From DATIYF01 sp035517775 (GTDB taxonomy: Bacteria; Acidobacteriota; Terriglobia; Terriglobales; Acidobacteriaceae), in assembly GCA_035517775.1 (NCBI GenBank), contig DATIYF010000082.1, positions 1 to 64,000 of the forward strand: a stretch of DNA of 64,000 nt. Direction: 5' to 3'. The notes beneath the pieces are model-generated. The model did no database searches, was not told where the DNA came from, and saw only the letters and a program-made list of their open reading frames with translations. A program made the position numbers and the translations under genes. The number at the start of each line of letters is the position of its first letter. Within the stretch, counting starts at the first letter, position 1. Shown piece after piece: positions 1 through 8,860 of the stretch.

Positions 1-1
1 G

Positions 2-1312
2 TTGTGGGCGATGCAGGGCGTCGCCTACGCTGGAGAGAACAATGCAAAAGCGGCTCTGGCCTCTTTTCACAAAGCTTTGCAGATTGCGCCCGATTATCTT
101 CCTGCACTGCAGGGGGCGGCGCAGATCGAATATGCCGCGGCTAACCCGGCGGCTATTCCGCTGATCGAGCATGTGCTGCGTTTGCGTCCGGGTGACCCGA
201 CCGGTCATGCCATGCTGGCAGTGCTCGAGTATCAGCAGGGCAATTGCGCGGCCGCGGTAGGTCATTTCGAGAAGGCTGAGGCCTTGCTCGCCTCCCGGGT
301 GAGCGCTCAGCATGCCTATGGCGTTTGCCTGGTACGGCTCAAGCGGCTCGACCAGGCGGTGCAGGTTTTTCACCGGGCGGTGGAACTCGATCCGGAGGAT
401 GCAGCCGAGCGCCGCCTGTTGGCCGCGGTGCAGTTGATGGCCCACAAGCCGCAAGACGCGCTCGCGACATTGCAGCCGCTACTCGAGGGCAGTTCTCCCG
501 ATGCGCGCACGCTGGAACTCGCCTCCACCGCCTATGAGAATGCGGGCGATACGGGCCGGGCGGTGAGTGCCATTCGCCAGGCCATTCTGCTGGAGCCGCA
601 AAATGTGAATCTTTATCTGGACTTCGCTCACATTTCCTACGATCACAATTCCTCTCAGGTCGGAATCAACGTGCTCAGCGATGGCATAAGCCTGCAGCCG
701 AAGGCCGCACCGCTGTACCTTGCCCGGGGGGTTCTCTATGTTCAGTTGGGTAAGTATGAGCAGGCTGAAGACGACTTTGAAAGCGCACATCAGGTGGATC
801 CCCGCCAGTCCCTGAGCGCCGCCGCGCAGGGCGTGCTGGCGGTGCAACAGGATGACTTCGGTCGCGCCTTGGCCACGGTTCAGAATAAGCTGGCGCACAA
901 CCCCAATGATCCGGTCTTGCTCTATTTGCAGGCCGACATTTTGTCGCAGCAAGGCGCCGAGCCGGGCTCGCCGGAATTTGAGAAGGCCACGCGTTCGGCC
1001 AAAAGAGCGGTAGCCTTGCGCCCTTCGCTGGAGGCCGCCCGCGGCGTGCTGGCCAAGCTGTATCTGCAATCGGGCGAGTACAAACAGGCAGCGGATGAAT
1101 GCCGGAAGGCTTTGGCGATTGATGCAAGAGACCAGACCGCCGTCTATCACCTGATTCAGGCGCTGCGGAGAACCGGGGACCAGAACGAGATTCCAGCCTT
1201 GCTCAAGCGGCTCGCTTCTTTACGTCAGCAGGCTGCCGAGGATGAAAATCAGCGCTACCAGTACAAAATCGTCGAGGGCGATGAGCCGACGCAAACCCCA
1301 GCTCATCCCTGA
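2..1312 (+). CDS. TPR-repeat protein, 5' end cut off by the window
   Basis: The frame is open from the first bases of the window and has no credible start with a ribosome binding site, so the gene most likely begins upstream. The visible 436 residues are almost wholly tetratricopeptide repeats: 34-residue helical pairs with the usual A/Y/A/P spacing, many ending in D-P or a similar proline turn. TPR arrays serve as protein-protein scaffolds. No catalytic domain is visible. The last 20 residues are charged and proline-containing and probably disordered. It converges on the GH127-type gene with only 24 bases between stop codons. A specific partner cannot be named. Confidence 0.8.
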   Translation: MWAMQGVAYAGENNAKAALASFHKALQIAPDYLPALQGAAQIEYAAANPAAIPLIEHVLRLRPGDPTGHAMLAVLEYQQGNCAAAVGHFEKAEALLASRVSAQHAYGVCLVRLKRLDQAVQVFHRAVELDPEDAAERRLLAAVQLMAHKPQDALATLQPLLEGSSPDARTLELASTAYENAGDTGRAVSAIRQAILLEPQNVNLYLDFAHISYDHNSSQVGINVLSDGISLQPKAAPLYLARGVLYVQLGKYEQAEDDFESAHQVDPRQSLSAAAQGVLAVQQDDFGRALATVQNKLAHNPNDPVLLYLQADILSQQGAEPGSPEFEKATRSAKRAVALRPSLEAARGVLAKLYLQSGEYKQAADECRKALAIDARDQTAVYHLIQALRRTGDQNEIPALLKRLASLRQQAAEDENQRYQYKIVEGDEPTQTPAHP

Positions 1313-1336
1313 CGCTCTCACGGAGCCGGCAGCCGA

Positions 1337-3235
1337 TTAAGTTTTCAGCCGCACATACGTGCTGTAGTTCTCGTGATTCAACTTCATGAACGGCCGCAGG
1401 GTGACGTTGCTGCCGTCGGTGGAAGCTGCCATCCAGTCTTTTGCAGCATTGTTCGCGGGTTTGGCCTGGAGCAATGCGCTCTCGCTGAACTCCGGCCGGT
1501 GGTCGGCCACGGCCATGAGCACCAGCGGCCCCTGAACCAGGGCCACGAGCTCGGGATGGTTAGCGTCCACGGCTTCCAGCCGCAAAGGCATAGGCAGCTC
1601 CAGTTCCACGCGATCACCATCCTTCCAGGTTCGCCGGATCGCGGCAAATGTTCCAGGCTGCACAGCCGCGACTCGATTCCCGTTCACCGAGAGCACAGGC
1701 TCCGGTTTCGCCCAGGCGGGGATGCGCACGTAAAGCGCGTATTCCGTCGGCTTGGAAGCGGTCACCAGTATTTTCACAGTGTTGGCAAATGGATACTCGG
1801 TTTCCTGCTTCAAGCCCAGGCTGGCGCCTGCAGCATTCCATTTCAGAGTGGAAGGCGTGAATAGGTTCACGTAAACACCGTCTTCTGACTTGAGATAGGT
1901 GCTGATGTGGTAATCGGCCGCGACCTGCGGCAGGGTCCCCGAGCAGCACGGCCACTTGTCCTTGTACCAGACTTTCTTCCCATCGGCGTCGCAGGCATGG
2001 TTGGGCGAGGAGTAATCCGAGTAGTAAAAGGACGTGCCATCCGGCTGCACCGGCCACGCGCCCAGCACTGTGTTGTAAAGCACGCGCTCCATGCTATCGC
2101 CGTACTGCGGGTCCTTGGTCACGCGCAGCAGGTAGCGGGTGATCTTGAAATGCCCGTAAGATCCGCACGGCGTCTCGAAGCTGGCGTGGGTGTAGGAAAG
2201 GCTGTCGCCTAGCTGCCCCGTGCCCGGCTCGCCGAAGCTCTCATTCGGTCCCCAGCCGCCGGTGGCATAACTCTGAGTGGTCAGCAGCATATGAAAGCCA
2301 TTGGTGGCAGCCCGCAAATGCATCTCGCTGCCCAGGGTGAGATAGGCCTGCATCGCCGAGCTGAAGGCATTCACATGGCTATAAGCATGTTCGTAGGGTA
2401 AAACGTTGCAGTTTCGCGCCAGCGGGCCGAAATACATATCGTCCTCGAGGTATCGCTTAGCCATGTCGCGGTAAAAGGTCTTGCCGCTACGCTGGTAGGC
2501 AAGAAAGAGATTCTCCGGCAGGGTGTAGGTCTCATCCCAGGTGTAGGAGGTGTCCTTGTGGGGGCGAGACCGCTGCTCCCAGCGTGAAAGCGCCTTCTCC
2601 GGCAGATAGGTAACGATGGCGCGGGTCAGCTTTTCATGGACATCCATGGCCATGGGGTCGGCGGCAAATTCATGAGCGTCAATCAGGCCGCAGGACAGTT
2701 TGTCGTAGGTATAGGCGGGGAGGCGATAGTCCACGAAAAATGTGGCCTTGGGATCGAGGGTTTCCCCGTAGCCTTTTACCAGGCGGTTGACTTTAGCCTG
2801 CATCTCGGCGGAGCCGGTCACCGCGTGCGCGCGGGCGAGAGCCGAAACGTATTGGCCGAAGCTGTGCCCGGCAATAAATCCGTGGAAATCGTTGCCGACC
2901 AGACTGAAGCCGGTAAGGTCGTACCAGCCGCCCATATCCTCCCCCGGGGCCGGCAGGCCGGCCTGCTGGCGGAAGACCTTTAGCAAGCGGTCGTCGTCAA
3001 GGTTCATGAAGGTGGCGATGTTGAGCTCAAACTGGGTCTTCATGGGGCCGTCGAGAAGTTCGACGTCGGAGTAGGAAAAGGTGTTCAAGGGAGTATGAAT
3101 GGCCAATGTGCCAAGCTCGGGACTGGCGGCCATAGCGGAGATGGGGCGCGCTGTGTAGGCGGCGGCAGCGGCCGTAGCGGCCGTGGCGGCCGTGGCGGTC
3201 TGAAGGAAGGTCCTTCGGCTGACATCCTTTCGCAT
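1337..3235 (-). CDS. Tat-exported GH127-type (DUF1680) beta-L-arabinofuranosidase
   Basis: This 632-residue protein starts with a twin-arginine signal (SRRTFLQ, residues 6-12, then an Ala-rich stretch), so it should be exported folded. The body matches the DUF1680 (alpha/alpha)6 barrel. Family members use zinc held by Glu and three Cys, one Cys acting as nucleophile. Here E354 and C357 (FETPCGSYG) and C430-C431 (CCSGT) fit those ligands, and E332 (GPNESF) fits the acid/base. The likely role is removal of beta-L-arabinofuranose, with GH146 or a related family as alternatives. A ribosome binding site GGAGGA lies just upstream. It diverges from an Oar-like receptor, with an operator-like site at its promoter. 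A paralogue is at 49122-50945. Confidence 0.87.
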   Translation of the reverse strand: MRKDVSRRTFLQTATAATAATAAAAAYTARPISAMAASPELGTLAIHTPLNTFSYSDVELLDGPMKTQFELNIATFMNLDDDRLLKVFRQQAGLPAPGEDMGGWYDLTGFSLVGNDFHGFIAGHSFGQYVSALARAHAVTGSAEMQAKVNRLVKGYGETLDPKATFFVDYRLPAYTYDKLSCGLIDAHEFAADPMAMDVHEKLTRAIVTYLPEKALSRWEQRSRPHKDTSYTWDETYTLPENLFLAYQRSGKTFYRDMAKRYLEDDMYFGPLARNCNVLPYEHAYSHVNAFSSAMQAYLTLGSEMHLRAATNGFHMLLTTQSYATGGWGPNESFGEPGTGQLGDSLSYTHASFETPCGSYGHFKITRYLLRVTKDPQYGDSMERVLYNTVLGAWPVQPDGTSFYYSDYSSPNHACDADGKKVWYKDKWPCCSGTLPQVAADYHISTYLKSEDGVYVNLFTPSTLKWNAAGASLGLKQETEYPFANTVKILVTASKPTEYALYVRIPAWAKPEPVLSVNGNRVAAVQPGTFAAIRRTWKDGDRVELELPMPLRLEAVDANHPELVALVQGPLVLMAVADHRPEFSESALLQAKPANNAAKDWMAASTDGSNVTLRPFMKLNHENYSTYVRLKT

Positions 3236-3254
3236 GGTTCTCCTCCAGGAGATA

Positions 3255-3266
3255 GCAAACGCTTAC
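3255..3266 (-). promoter_or_regulatory. LacI-type operator-like site A
   Basis: GCAAACGCTTAC is an imperfect dyad around a central CG, as LacI-family repressors prefer. It lies immediately downstream of the proposed -10 of the GH127-type gene. It matches two other sites in this locus (3472-3483 and 7116-7127) to the pattern GCAAACGnTTnnC. Confidence 0.5.
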
Positions 3267-3274
3267 CAAGGCAA

Positions 3275-3304
3275 GCTTTACTCCTTGCCGCCGTTCTTTG
3301 TCAA
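3275..3304 (-). promoter_or_regulatory. Probable sigma-70 promoter of the GH127-type gene
   Basis: On the minus strand a perfect -35 TTGACA (3304-3299) is followed after 18 bases by TAAAGC (3280-3275), a weak -10. Transcription would begin near 3268, inside or next to operator-like site A, giving a leader of about 30 bases. Confidence 0.4.
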
Positions 3305-3423
3305 ACCATGGAACGTCGGCGGCCTAAGCAGGGCAGAATCCGCGCTGTCGGAGCACCGGGCAGAGCGGTTAGAAGTTCCGGGGAGGACTCTCAATTGAAT
3401 AAGAAATATTGGATAAAAAATGC

Positions 3424-3453
3424 TTGACAAGTGTTCTGGGACGGGAGTAAACA
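3424..3453 (+). promoter_or_regulatory. Probable sigma-70 promoter of the first Oar-like receptor
   Basis: A perfect -35 TTGACA (3424-3429) is followed after 18 bases by TAAACA (3448-3453). An AT-rich run precedes the -35. The transcript would start near 3460 and operator-like site C would lie at about +12. Confidence 0.42.
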
Positions 3454-3471
3454 AATGCGCAGCGCAGCCAG

Positions 3472-3483
3472 GAAAACGTTTGC
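3472..3483 (-). promoter_or_regulatory. LacI-type operator-like site C
   Basis: Read on the minus strand this is GCAAACGTTTTC, a dyad around CG. It sits between the proposed promoter and the start codon of the receptor, a position suited to a repressor roadblock. Confidence 0.45.
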
Positions 3484-3537
3484 CGAGCGGTGGGGCCCGG
3501 CAACGGGAAAGCCGCTGCGATCGCGTGGGGGTGGTTT

Positions 3538-6500
3538 ATGTCCAGGTTCCGTCTATGCACGGGCGTCTGCTTTTGTGCTCTGCTGTGCTCGCTTTCCGCA
3601 TCCGCTCAATTCAGCGGCAACATTCAGGGGGTCATCGCGGACCCCTCGGGCGCGGCCATTGCCAACGCCACCGTCCGCTTGCGCAATCTTGAAACCGGCA
3701 TCAGCGTGGTCACTACGAGCAGCAGCTCGGGCAACTACCGCTTCAGTAGCCTTCAGCCCGGCCGTTACGCGGTCACCGCAGAGGCCAGTGGCTTCAAGAC
3801 CACCGAGGTGCAGCTGACGCTCAGCACCTCTGAGACCCAGGGCATCAACATCACGCTGCCCGTCGGAGTCACCACTTCGGCGGTGACGGTCACCACCCAG
3901 GCGCCGCCCATAGATATTGACGAGACGCGGCTGCAGACCACTCTCAGCAGCAGCACAGTCAGAGACCTGCCACAGGCGAATCGAAATCTTTGGGATGTGT
4001 TGTCAGTCGCTCCCGGAGTCGTGGGGACCGGCACTCGCGGTCCGGGGGAGTCTCCCGGCGGTCTTCCCGATAACTTTGGAACCCAGACGCCGCAGATCAG
4101 CGCCAACGGCCGCAGCTACACCGGCAATCTGGTGATGGTGGATGGCATGAACGTCACCAGTCCGGTCCAGAACGGCAATATTATTCTTGCTCCAATTCCA
4201 GACGCCGTGCAGGAAGCTTCCCTGCAGACCAATTCCTGGAACGCGGAAGACAATCTGGGAAGCTCAATTCTGATTCAGGTCACCACCAAGTCCGGCACCA
4301 ATCAATTCCACGGTACCGGCAGCCTGTTCTTCACCAACCAGGACCTGCAGGCAACTCCGGAGTTCGTCAACGGGAACGCCTTTACCCCGCACGCGCGCAA
4401 AGACCTGGTGGGGACCTTCGGCGGCCCTATCCGAAAGAACAAGACGTTCTTCTTTGCTGATTTCGAAAAATTGTGGGCAACCGTTGCGGCGGCAGCAACA
4501 GGCTTCCAGCAGTATGAGGCCCCCGAGTTCGTCCAGTGGGCCCAGACCAATTTCCCCAACACGGTCGGCACCTCGGTGCTGTCTGGTTGGCCGGCGAGTA
4601 ATTTGACGGGCACGGTTTATCAAACCGCGCAAACCTATGGGCCCTTCCTCAACGGCCAAGGGGTATCAAGCTGCGGAACTCCAGTGGGCAACCCCCCGGT
4701 GGTCATCCCCTGCGACTTGCCCATTCTCGACCAGGGTAACTTCGCCGCCAGCCCTTACTACAACGCCCTGCAATATAACTTCCGGCTCGATCAGTACTTC
4801 ACCCAGAACGACCGGGTCTACCTCAGCTACTACAACGACTCTTTCGATCAGCAGCAGACTTCTCCCCGTGCAGGTTTGCAGGCCCTCGACATCATGAGAA
4901 ACCGCTACGGGCAGGCGGATTACACTCACACCTTCAGTCCTTCGCTGCTTTGGGAATCGAGCTTTGCCTTCGCCAGCGTTGGCGGCGCCAACGGACAGGA
5001 CGCCAATTTGAGAGTGCCGGCCATCAACGTGACCGGGCAGAGCGAGGGCTTTCAGGTCGGTGGCGGATGGGGTCCTGGTGAGTATCGCGGACCCATGTAT
5101 AACTGGCGTTCCGTGCTCAGCTGGGTTCATGGGAAGCATACCTGGAAGTTCGGCTTCGACGGCGGCCACGGCATTGAGCATGGGAACTTCACCCCCGTGA
5201 GCGTGCGGCCTACTTTCCAGTTCAACAGCTTGCTCGACCTGGTGCAGGACAATCCAATTTCGGAATCGGGTTTCTCCTACGATCCCACTACCGGAGGCGC
5301 CGGTCTGGTGATTTTCGGCGGGCAGGAAACGCCCTTCGGTTTCTTCGCGCAAGACGACTGGAAGGTGAAGCCCAACCTCTCCCTCACGCTTTCCTTGCGC
5401 TGGGATGACTTCACCAATCACACCGCCTGGGGACCTGACTTCCACTTCAGCAACCTGATTCTGGGTTCGGGCAGCAGCTTCCAGGACCAGGTGGCAAGCG
5501 CCAATGTTCAGCCTGTCAGCGGAGTGTTCGCGAACCCCATCCGCAACCTCTGGAGTCCCCGGGTTGGATTCGCCTGGGACCCGACCAAGACCGGCAACTG
5601 GTCCATTCGCGGAGGCATTGGGGTTTATCACGATTGGATCGCGCTGGGGCAAACCGTGGACGAGATGCGCCTGAACCCTCCCAGCCTCATCACTCCATTT
5701 TTCGATACCGCGACCAATCCCAACCTGCCGCCGCCGCTATTTGCGCTGGCTCCCTCGGGAAGCTATCCCTTCAATTTCCCCGTGCCCACATTAACACCGG
5801 CCCAATTGGCCAGCCAGGGCGGAGCGGCTGGAGTGACGGCGCTCGACCGGAATATGAAGGCGCCGCTGGCGGTGAACTACGTGATTGGCTTCGAGCGCCA
5901 GCTCCCCTTCAAGCTGGTGGCGGGAGCGAACTACTCCGGTTCGCGCAGCTACGACGCTCTCAATGGGACCAATGTCAACCGCTTTAACGGAGCCCTGCTG
6001 CCCTCCAACACCAGCGGTTCGACCGTATTGAACCCCGGGTATGGCTCCATCAACTATGTCAACAATGCCAACGCGGCGACCTACAACGCCATGATCCTGA
6101 GCTTGCGCGGACGCGCAGGCTCGCGCGGCAGCTTCCAGGCTTCCTACACGCTGGCAAAGGCCATGGATTACCCGGAGGCCGGAACCCGTTTTGACCAGGA
6201 TATCGGCTTCAACATTCCCGATCCCACCGCCTATTTCAGCTATTGGGGCGATGCCAACTATGACGTGCGGCACCGCTTCTCGTTCTCCGGCTCCTATACG
6301 CTGCCTGGATTGGGTGAGGGGGCAGCCAAGGTCCTCACCTCCGGCTGGGAAATCTCCACCATTGCTGCCATTCAGAGCGGCACGCCGTTCTGGGTGATTG
6401 ACAACCGCAACTTTGGCGCCGGCGGTGACTATAACGCGGATGGTGTGGACTACGACATCCCGAATGCCTCCAGCACCAGCGTCAGTTACAGCCAAGCCTC

Positions 6501-6807
6501 CTACGAAAGGGGGCTGTTCACGGTGGCGGACTTCCCCGCACCGGCAGCCGGCACGGAAGGAACAGAAAAACGCAATATCTACCGCAACCCAGGCATGATC
6601 CAGGTAGATGCCAGTGTCTTGAAGAACAACCACCTGCCCTGGCTGGGTGAGGCCGGCAACCTGCAGTTCCGTTTCGACTTCATCAACGTCCTCAACCACG
6701 TGAACCTGGGCAGCGTTGATGCGTTAATGGGCGACGGTTCCTTCGGCAAGGTAACCTCAGCGCTCAATGCCCGGCAGTTGCAAGTCGGGGTCCGGATTTC
6801 GTTCTAG
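3538..6807 (+). CDS. Oar-like TonB-dependent outer-membrane receptor
   Basis: I place the start at the ATG at 3538, because it gives a clean signal peptide (MSRFRLCTGV onward, cleavage after SASA). An in-frame GTG/ATG-type start at 3490 would add 16 unneeded residues. The mature protein begins with a carboxypeptidase-regulatory-like beta domain (about residues 28-110), then a plug-like region, then a long beta barrel ending in Phe (VGVRISF), as outer-membrane proteins do. Length (1089 residues) and order match the Oar/CarboxypepD_reg TonB receptors abundant in Acidobacteriota. Its place between arabinofuranosidases suggests uptake of arabinose-containing oligosaccharides. That substrate is inferred. 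Confidence 0.85.
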   Translation: MSRFRLCTGVCFCALLCSLSASAQFSGNIQGVIADPSGAAIANATVRLRNLETGISVVTTSSSSGNYRFSSLQPGRYAVTAEASGFKTTEVQLTLSTSETQGINITLPVGVTTSAVTVTTQAPPIDIDETRLQTTLSSSTVRDLPQANRNLWDVLSVAPGVVGTGTRGPGESPGGLPDNFGTQTPQISANGRSYTGNLVMVDGMNVTSPVQNGNIILAPIPDAVQEASLQTNSWNAEDNLGSSILIQVTTKSGTNQFHGTGSLFFTNQDLQATPEFVNGNAFTPHARKDLVGTFGGPIRKNKTFFFADFEKLWATVAAAATGFQQYEAPEFVQWAQTNFPNTVGTSVLSGWPASNLTGTVYQTAQTYGPFLNGQGVSSCGTPVGNPPVVIPCDLPILDQGNFAASPYYNALQYNFRLDQYFTQNDRVYLSYYNDSFDQQQTSPRAGLQALDIMRNRYGQADYTHTFSPSLLWESSFAFASVGGANGQDANLRVPAINVTGQSEGFQVGGGWGPGEYRGPMYNWRSVLSWVHGKHTWKFGFDGGHGIEHGNFTPVSVRPTFQFNSLLDLVQDNPISESGFSYDPTTGGAGLVIFGGQETPFGFFAQDDWKVKPNLSLTLSLRWDDFTNHTAWGPDFHFSNLILGSGSSFQDQVASANVQPVSGVFANPIRNLWSPRVGFAWDPTKTGNWSIRGGIGVYHDWIALGQTVDEMRLNPPSLITPFFDTATNPNLPPPLFALAPSGSYPFNFPVPTLTPAQLASQGGAAGVTALDRNMKAPLAVNYVIGFERQLPFKLVAGANYSGSRSYDALNGTNVNRFNGALLPSNTSGSTVLNPGYGSINYVNNANAATYNAMILSLRGRAGSRGSFQASYTLAKAMDYPEAGTRFDQDIGFNIPDPTAYFSYWGDANYDVRHRFSFSGSYTLPGLGEGAAKVLTSGWEISTIAAIQSGTPFWVIDNRNFGAGGDYNADGVDYDIPNASSTSVSYSQASYERGLFTVADFPAPAAGTEGTEKRNIYRNPGMIQVDASVLKNNHLPWLGEAGNLQFRFDFINVLNHVNLGSVDALMGDGSFGKVTSALNARQLQVGVRISF

Positions 6808-7087
6808 TACGGGACTGCAGTGCTGGGTCTAGCGACCTGCTCTCCCGCTAGGGCGAATGCCCGTGAGCAAGTAATCACGCCGCCACGGGCTTGGCCTGTT
6901 CAGAGAGACTCTACGGCAGAGAGAGCGGGCCACCGGCGGCCACAAGGTTTTTGCTTCCTGAACAATTTTGGGCTCGACCCGGTCGCGCCGGTCAGGGAAA
7001 AAGGGAAGGGAGGCTCGGAGACCTGAAGCCAGGGTCTTCTGCCCGGCAAGATTTGAGTGACTTAATTCCGCACGCTGCAACCACTGC

Positions 7088-7117
7088 TTGAACTCTTAGC
7101 TTCGCGAGATTTATAGT
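7088..7117 (+). promoter_or_regulatory. Probable sigma-70 promoter of GH51-galM-lacI
   Basis: TTGAAC (7088-7093) and TATAGT (7112-7117) are separated by 18 bases; the -10 matches five of six consensus positions. Operator-like site B overlaps its last two bases, which would let a bound repressor block open-complex formation. Confidence 0.5.
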
Positions 7118-7127
7118 AATCGTTTGC
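7116..7127 (-). promoter_or_regulatory. LacI-type operator-like site B
   Basis: On the minus strand this reads GCAAACGATTAC, one base different from site A. It overlaps the -10 box of the GH51 operon, which itself contains the LacI-family gene, so autoregulation is likely. Confidence 0.5.
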
Positions 7128-7185
7128 ACAGTTTGCCGTTAGCCTTCCTTTGAGTTTGCAACGCCATAGAGGCGGTAATAAGAAC

Positions 7186-8811
7186 ATGTTTTCTCGCGAG
7201 CGACGAGAGTTCCTGCGTCAAATGGCCACCGCCGGCGCGGCTTGGTCAGCCGGCACTTTGTTTGGCCCTTTTCTGGCAGCCCAAACCTCACCCGGAGCGC
7301 CACAAACTCCGGGCCGAGTTTTTGTGGACTCGCGGCGGAAAATCTCCGCCCTGGATCCAAACCTGTTTGGCTCCTTTCTCGAGCATCTCGGGCGCGCTAT
7401 CTACGAGGGCATCTACGATCCCGGTTCTAAGCTGTCCGACGCAAACGGCTTCCGCAAAGACGTGATGGAGGAGATTCGCAAGCTGGGCGTGCCCATCATT
7501 CGCTATCCCGGCGGAAACTTTGTCTCAGGCTACAACTGGCTGGATGGAGTGGGCCCCAAACAGGACCGGCCGGTCGTCCTCGATAAGGCCTGGAATACCC
7601 TGGAGACAAACCAGTTCGGAACCAACGAATACATGACCTGGTGCAAAGCTGCCGGCACCAAGCCGCTCATGGGCCTGAATCTCGGAACGGGCACAGCGGA
7701 GCAGGCGGCCGCTTTGGTGGAGTACTGCAACATTGACAAAGGCACGGAATGGAGCGATCTGCGCCGCAAACATGGCTATCCCGAGCCTTACAACGTGGAA
7801 CACTGGTGCCTGGGCAATGAAATGGACGGTCCCTGGCAGATCGGCCACATGTCGGCCACCGAGTATGGCTTCAAGGCGGCGGATGCAGCCCGGCAGATGC
7901 GTTATGTGGATCCCTCGCTCAAGCTGATTGCCTGCGGCTCGAGCGGCCCCTTCATGCCTACTTACCTGGAGTGGGACAGGGAAGTCCTCGAGCAGTGCTA
8001 TCAGTGGGTTGACGGGCTCTCTTTGCACCGCTACTTCGGCAACACGGCTGAGGAAACCGGAGGAGAGAGTTCAAAGTATGTGGCGTTGAATCTCACTATG
8101 GACCGGCAGATCGAAGAGACCCTGGCGGTGTGCGACATGGTGCAGGGACGCCATCATGCGCCCAAGCAGCTGTGGCTTTCCTTCGACGAGTGGAACGTCT
8201 GGTACCGGGAACGCACTGGAGACGCGGTCAACGGCCATCGCAAGCCCGCCCCTCATCTTCTGGAAGAAATATACAACCTGGAAGACGCTCTGCTGGTCGG
8301 GGGCCTCGTGAATTCGCTGCTTCGCCACGCCGATCGCGTCAAGATCGCCTGCCTGGCCCAGCTGGTGAATGTCATCGCCCCGATTATGACTAACGAGAAC
8401 GGCCTCTACCTGCAGACGATCTATTATCCCTACAGCTGGGGACTGCACTATGCGCGGGGATCAGTGCTGAATGTTCAGGTTCAATCGCCTACTTATGATG
8501 TGTCGGAGATGGGTCAGGTACCCTACCTCGATGTGGCAGGAACGGCAGCGGAGGATGGCAGCGTCTCCCTGTTCATCCTGAACCGTGATCTCGAAAAGGC
8601 CCGCAGCCTCGAGGTAGTGTGGGAGGACAAAACGCCCGGGCCGGTTCTTACAGCTCTGGTACTGACGGGAGATGACTTGAAGGCCAGCAACAGTTTTGCC
8701 TCGCCCCGCAAGGTTGTGCCCCAGGAACTTCCCAAACCTTCCACGGCGGCGGGCCGCACGACGGTTGAGGTGCCGGCGCGCTCCTACACGGTAATTCAAT
8801 GGCAGGCATAG
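7186..8811 (+). CDS. GH51 alpha-L-arabinofuranosidase, apparently exported
   Basis: The ATG at 7186 follows GAGGCGG and starts an RREFL Tat-like signal (residues 6-10, then a hydrophobic stretch to about residue 32). A TTG at 7150 is possible but less likely. The body is a GH51 TIM barrel plus C-terminal beta domain: RYPGGNFVSGYNW near 106-118, acid/base E212 in CLGNEMDGPW, nucleophile E335 in SFDEWNVW. GH51 enzymes hydrolyse terminal alpha-1,2/1,3/1,5-L-arabinofuranosyl bonds in arabinan and arabinoxylan with retention. Most bacterial members are cytoplasmic, so a signal is notable. It heads an operon with the epimerase and LacI genes. The family is certain; the exact linkage specificity is not. 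Confidence 0.92.
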   Translation: MFSRERREFLRQMATAGAAWSAGTLFGPFLAAQTSPGAPQTPGRVFVDSRRKISALDPNLFGSFLEHLGRAIYEGIYDPGSKLSDANGFRKDVMEEIRKLGVPIIRYPGGNFVSGYNWLDGVGPKQDRPVVLDKAWNTLETNQFGTNEYMTWCKAAGTKPLMGLNLGTGTAEQAAALVEYCNIDKGTEWSDLRRKHGYPEPYNVEHWCLGNEMDGPWQIGHMSATEYGFKAADAARQMRYVDPSLKLIACGSSGPFMPTYLEWDREVLEQCYQWVDGLSLHRYFGNTAEETGGESSKYVALNLTMDRQIEETLAVCDMVQGRHHAPKQLWLSFDEWNVWYRERTGDAVNGHRKPAPHLLEEIYNLEDALLVGGLVNSLLRHADRVKIACLAQLVNVIAPIMTNENGLYLQTIYYPYSWGLHYARGSVLNVQVQSPTYDVSEMGQVPYLDVAGTAAEDGSVSLFILNRDLEKARSLEVVWEDKTPGPVLTALVLTGDDLKASNSFASPRKVVPQELPKPSTAAGRTTVEVPARSYTVIQWQA

Positions 8812-8860
8812 CTCGAAGCCCCGACGGGGAACCAGGACCTGCAATGCAAAAGGAGCAAAC

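Larger units (their letters stand above)
3236..3537. other. Divergent intergenic region, GH127-type gene / Oar-like receptor
   Basis: This 302-base stretch has no convincing gene. It holds back-to-back promoters, an AT-rich patch at 3391-3421 that could act as an UP element for the rightward promoter, and operator-like sites A and C. Confidence 0.5.
6808..7185. other. Intergenic region before the GH51 gene, with a weak hairpin
   Basis: No gene is visible here. A 7-bp inverted repeat, GCCCGTG (6859-6865) with CACGGGC (6884-6890), could be a transcription stop for the receptor gene, but its loop is 18 bases and no T run follows. The right end carries the GH51 promoter and operator-like site B. 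Confidence 0.35.

Noticed and set aside
6859..6890. Intrinsic terminator after the first Oar-like receptor
   Set aside because: The 7-bp stem is perfect, but the loop is 18 bases and no T-rich run follows, so I only mention it.
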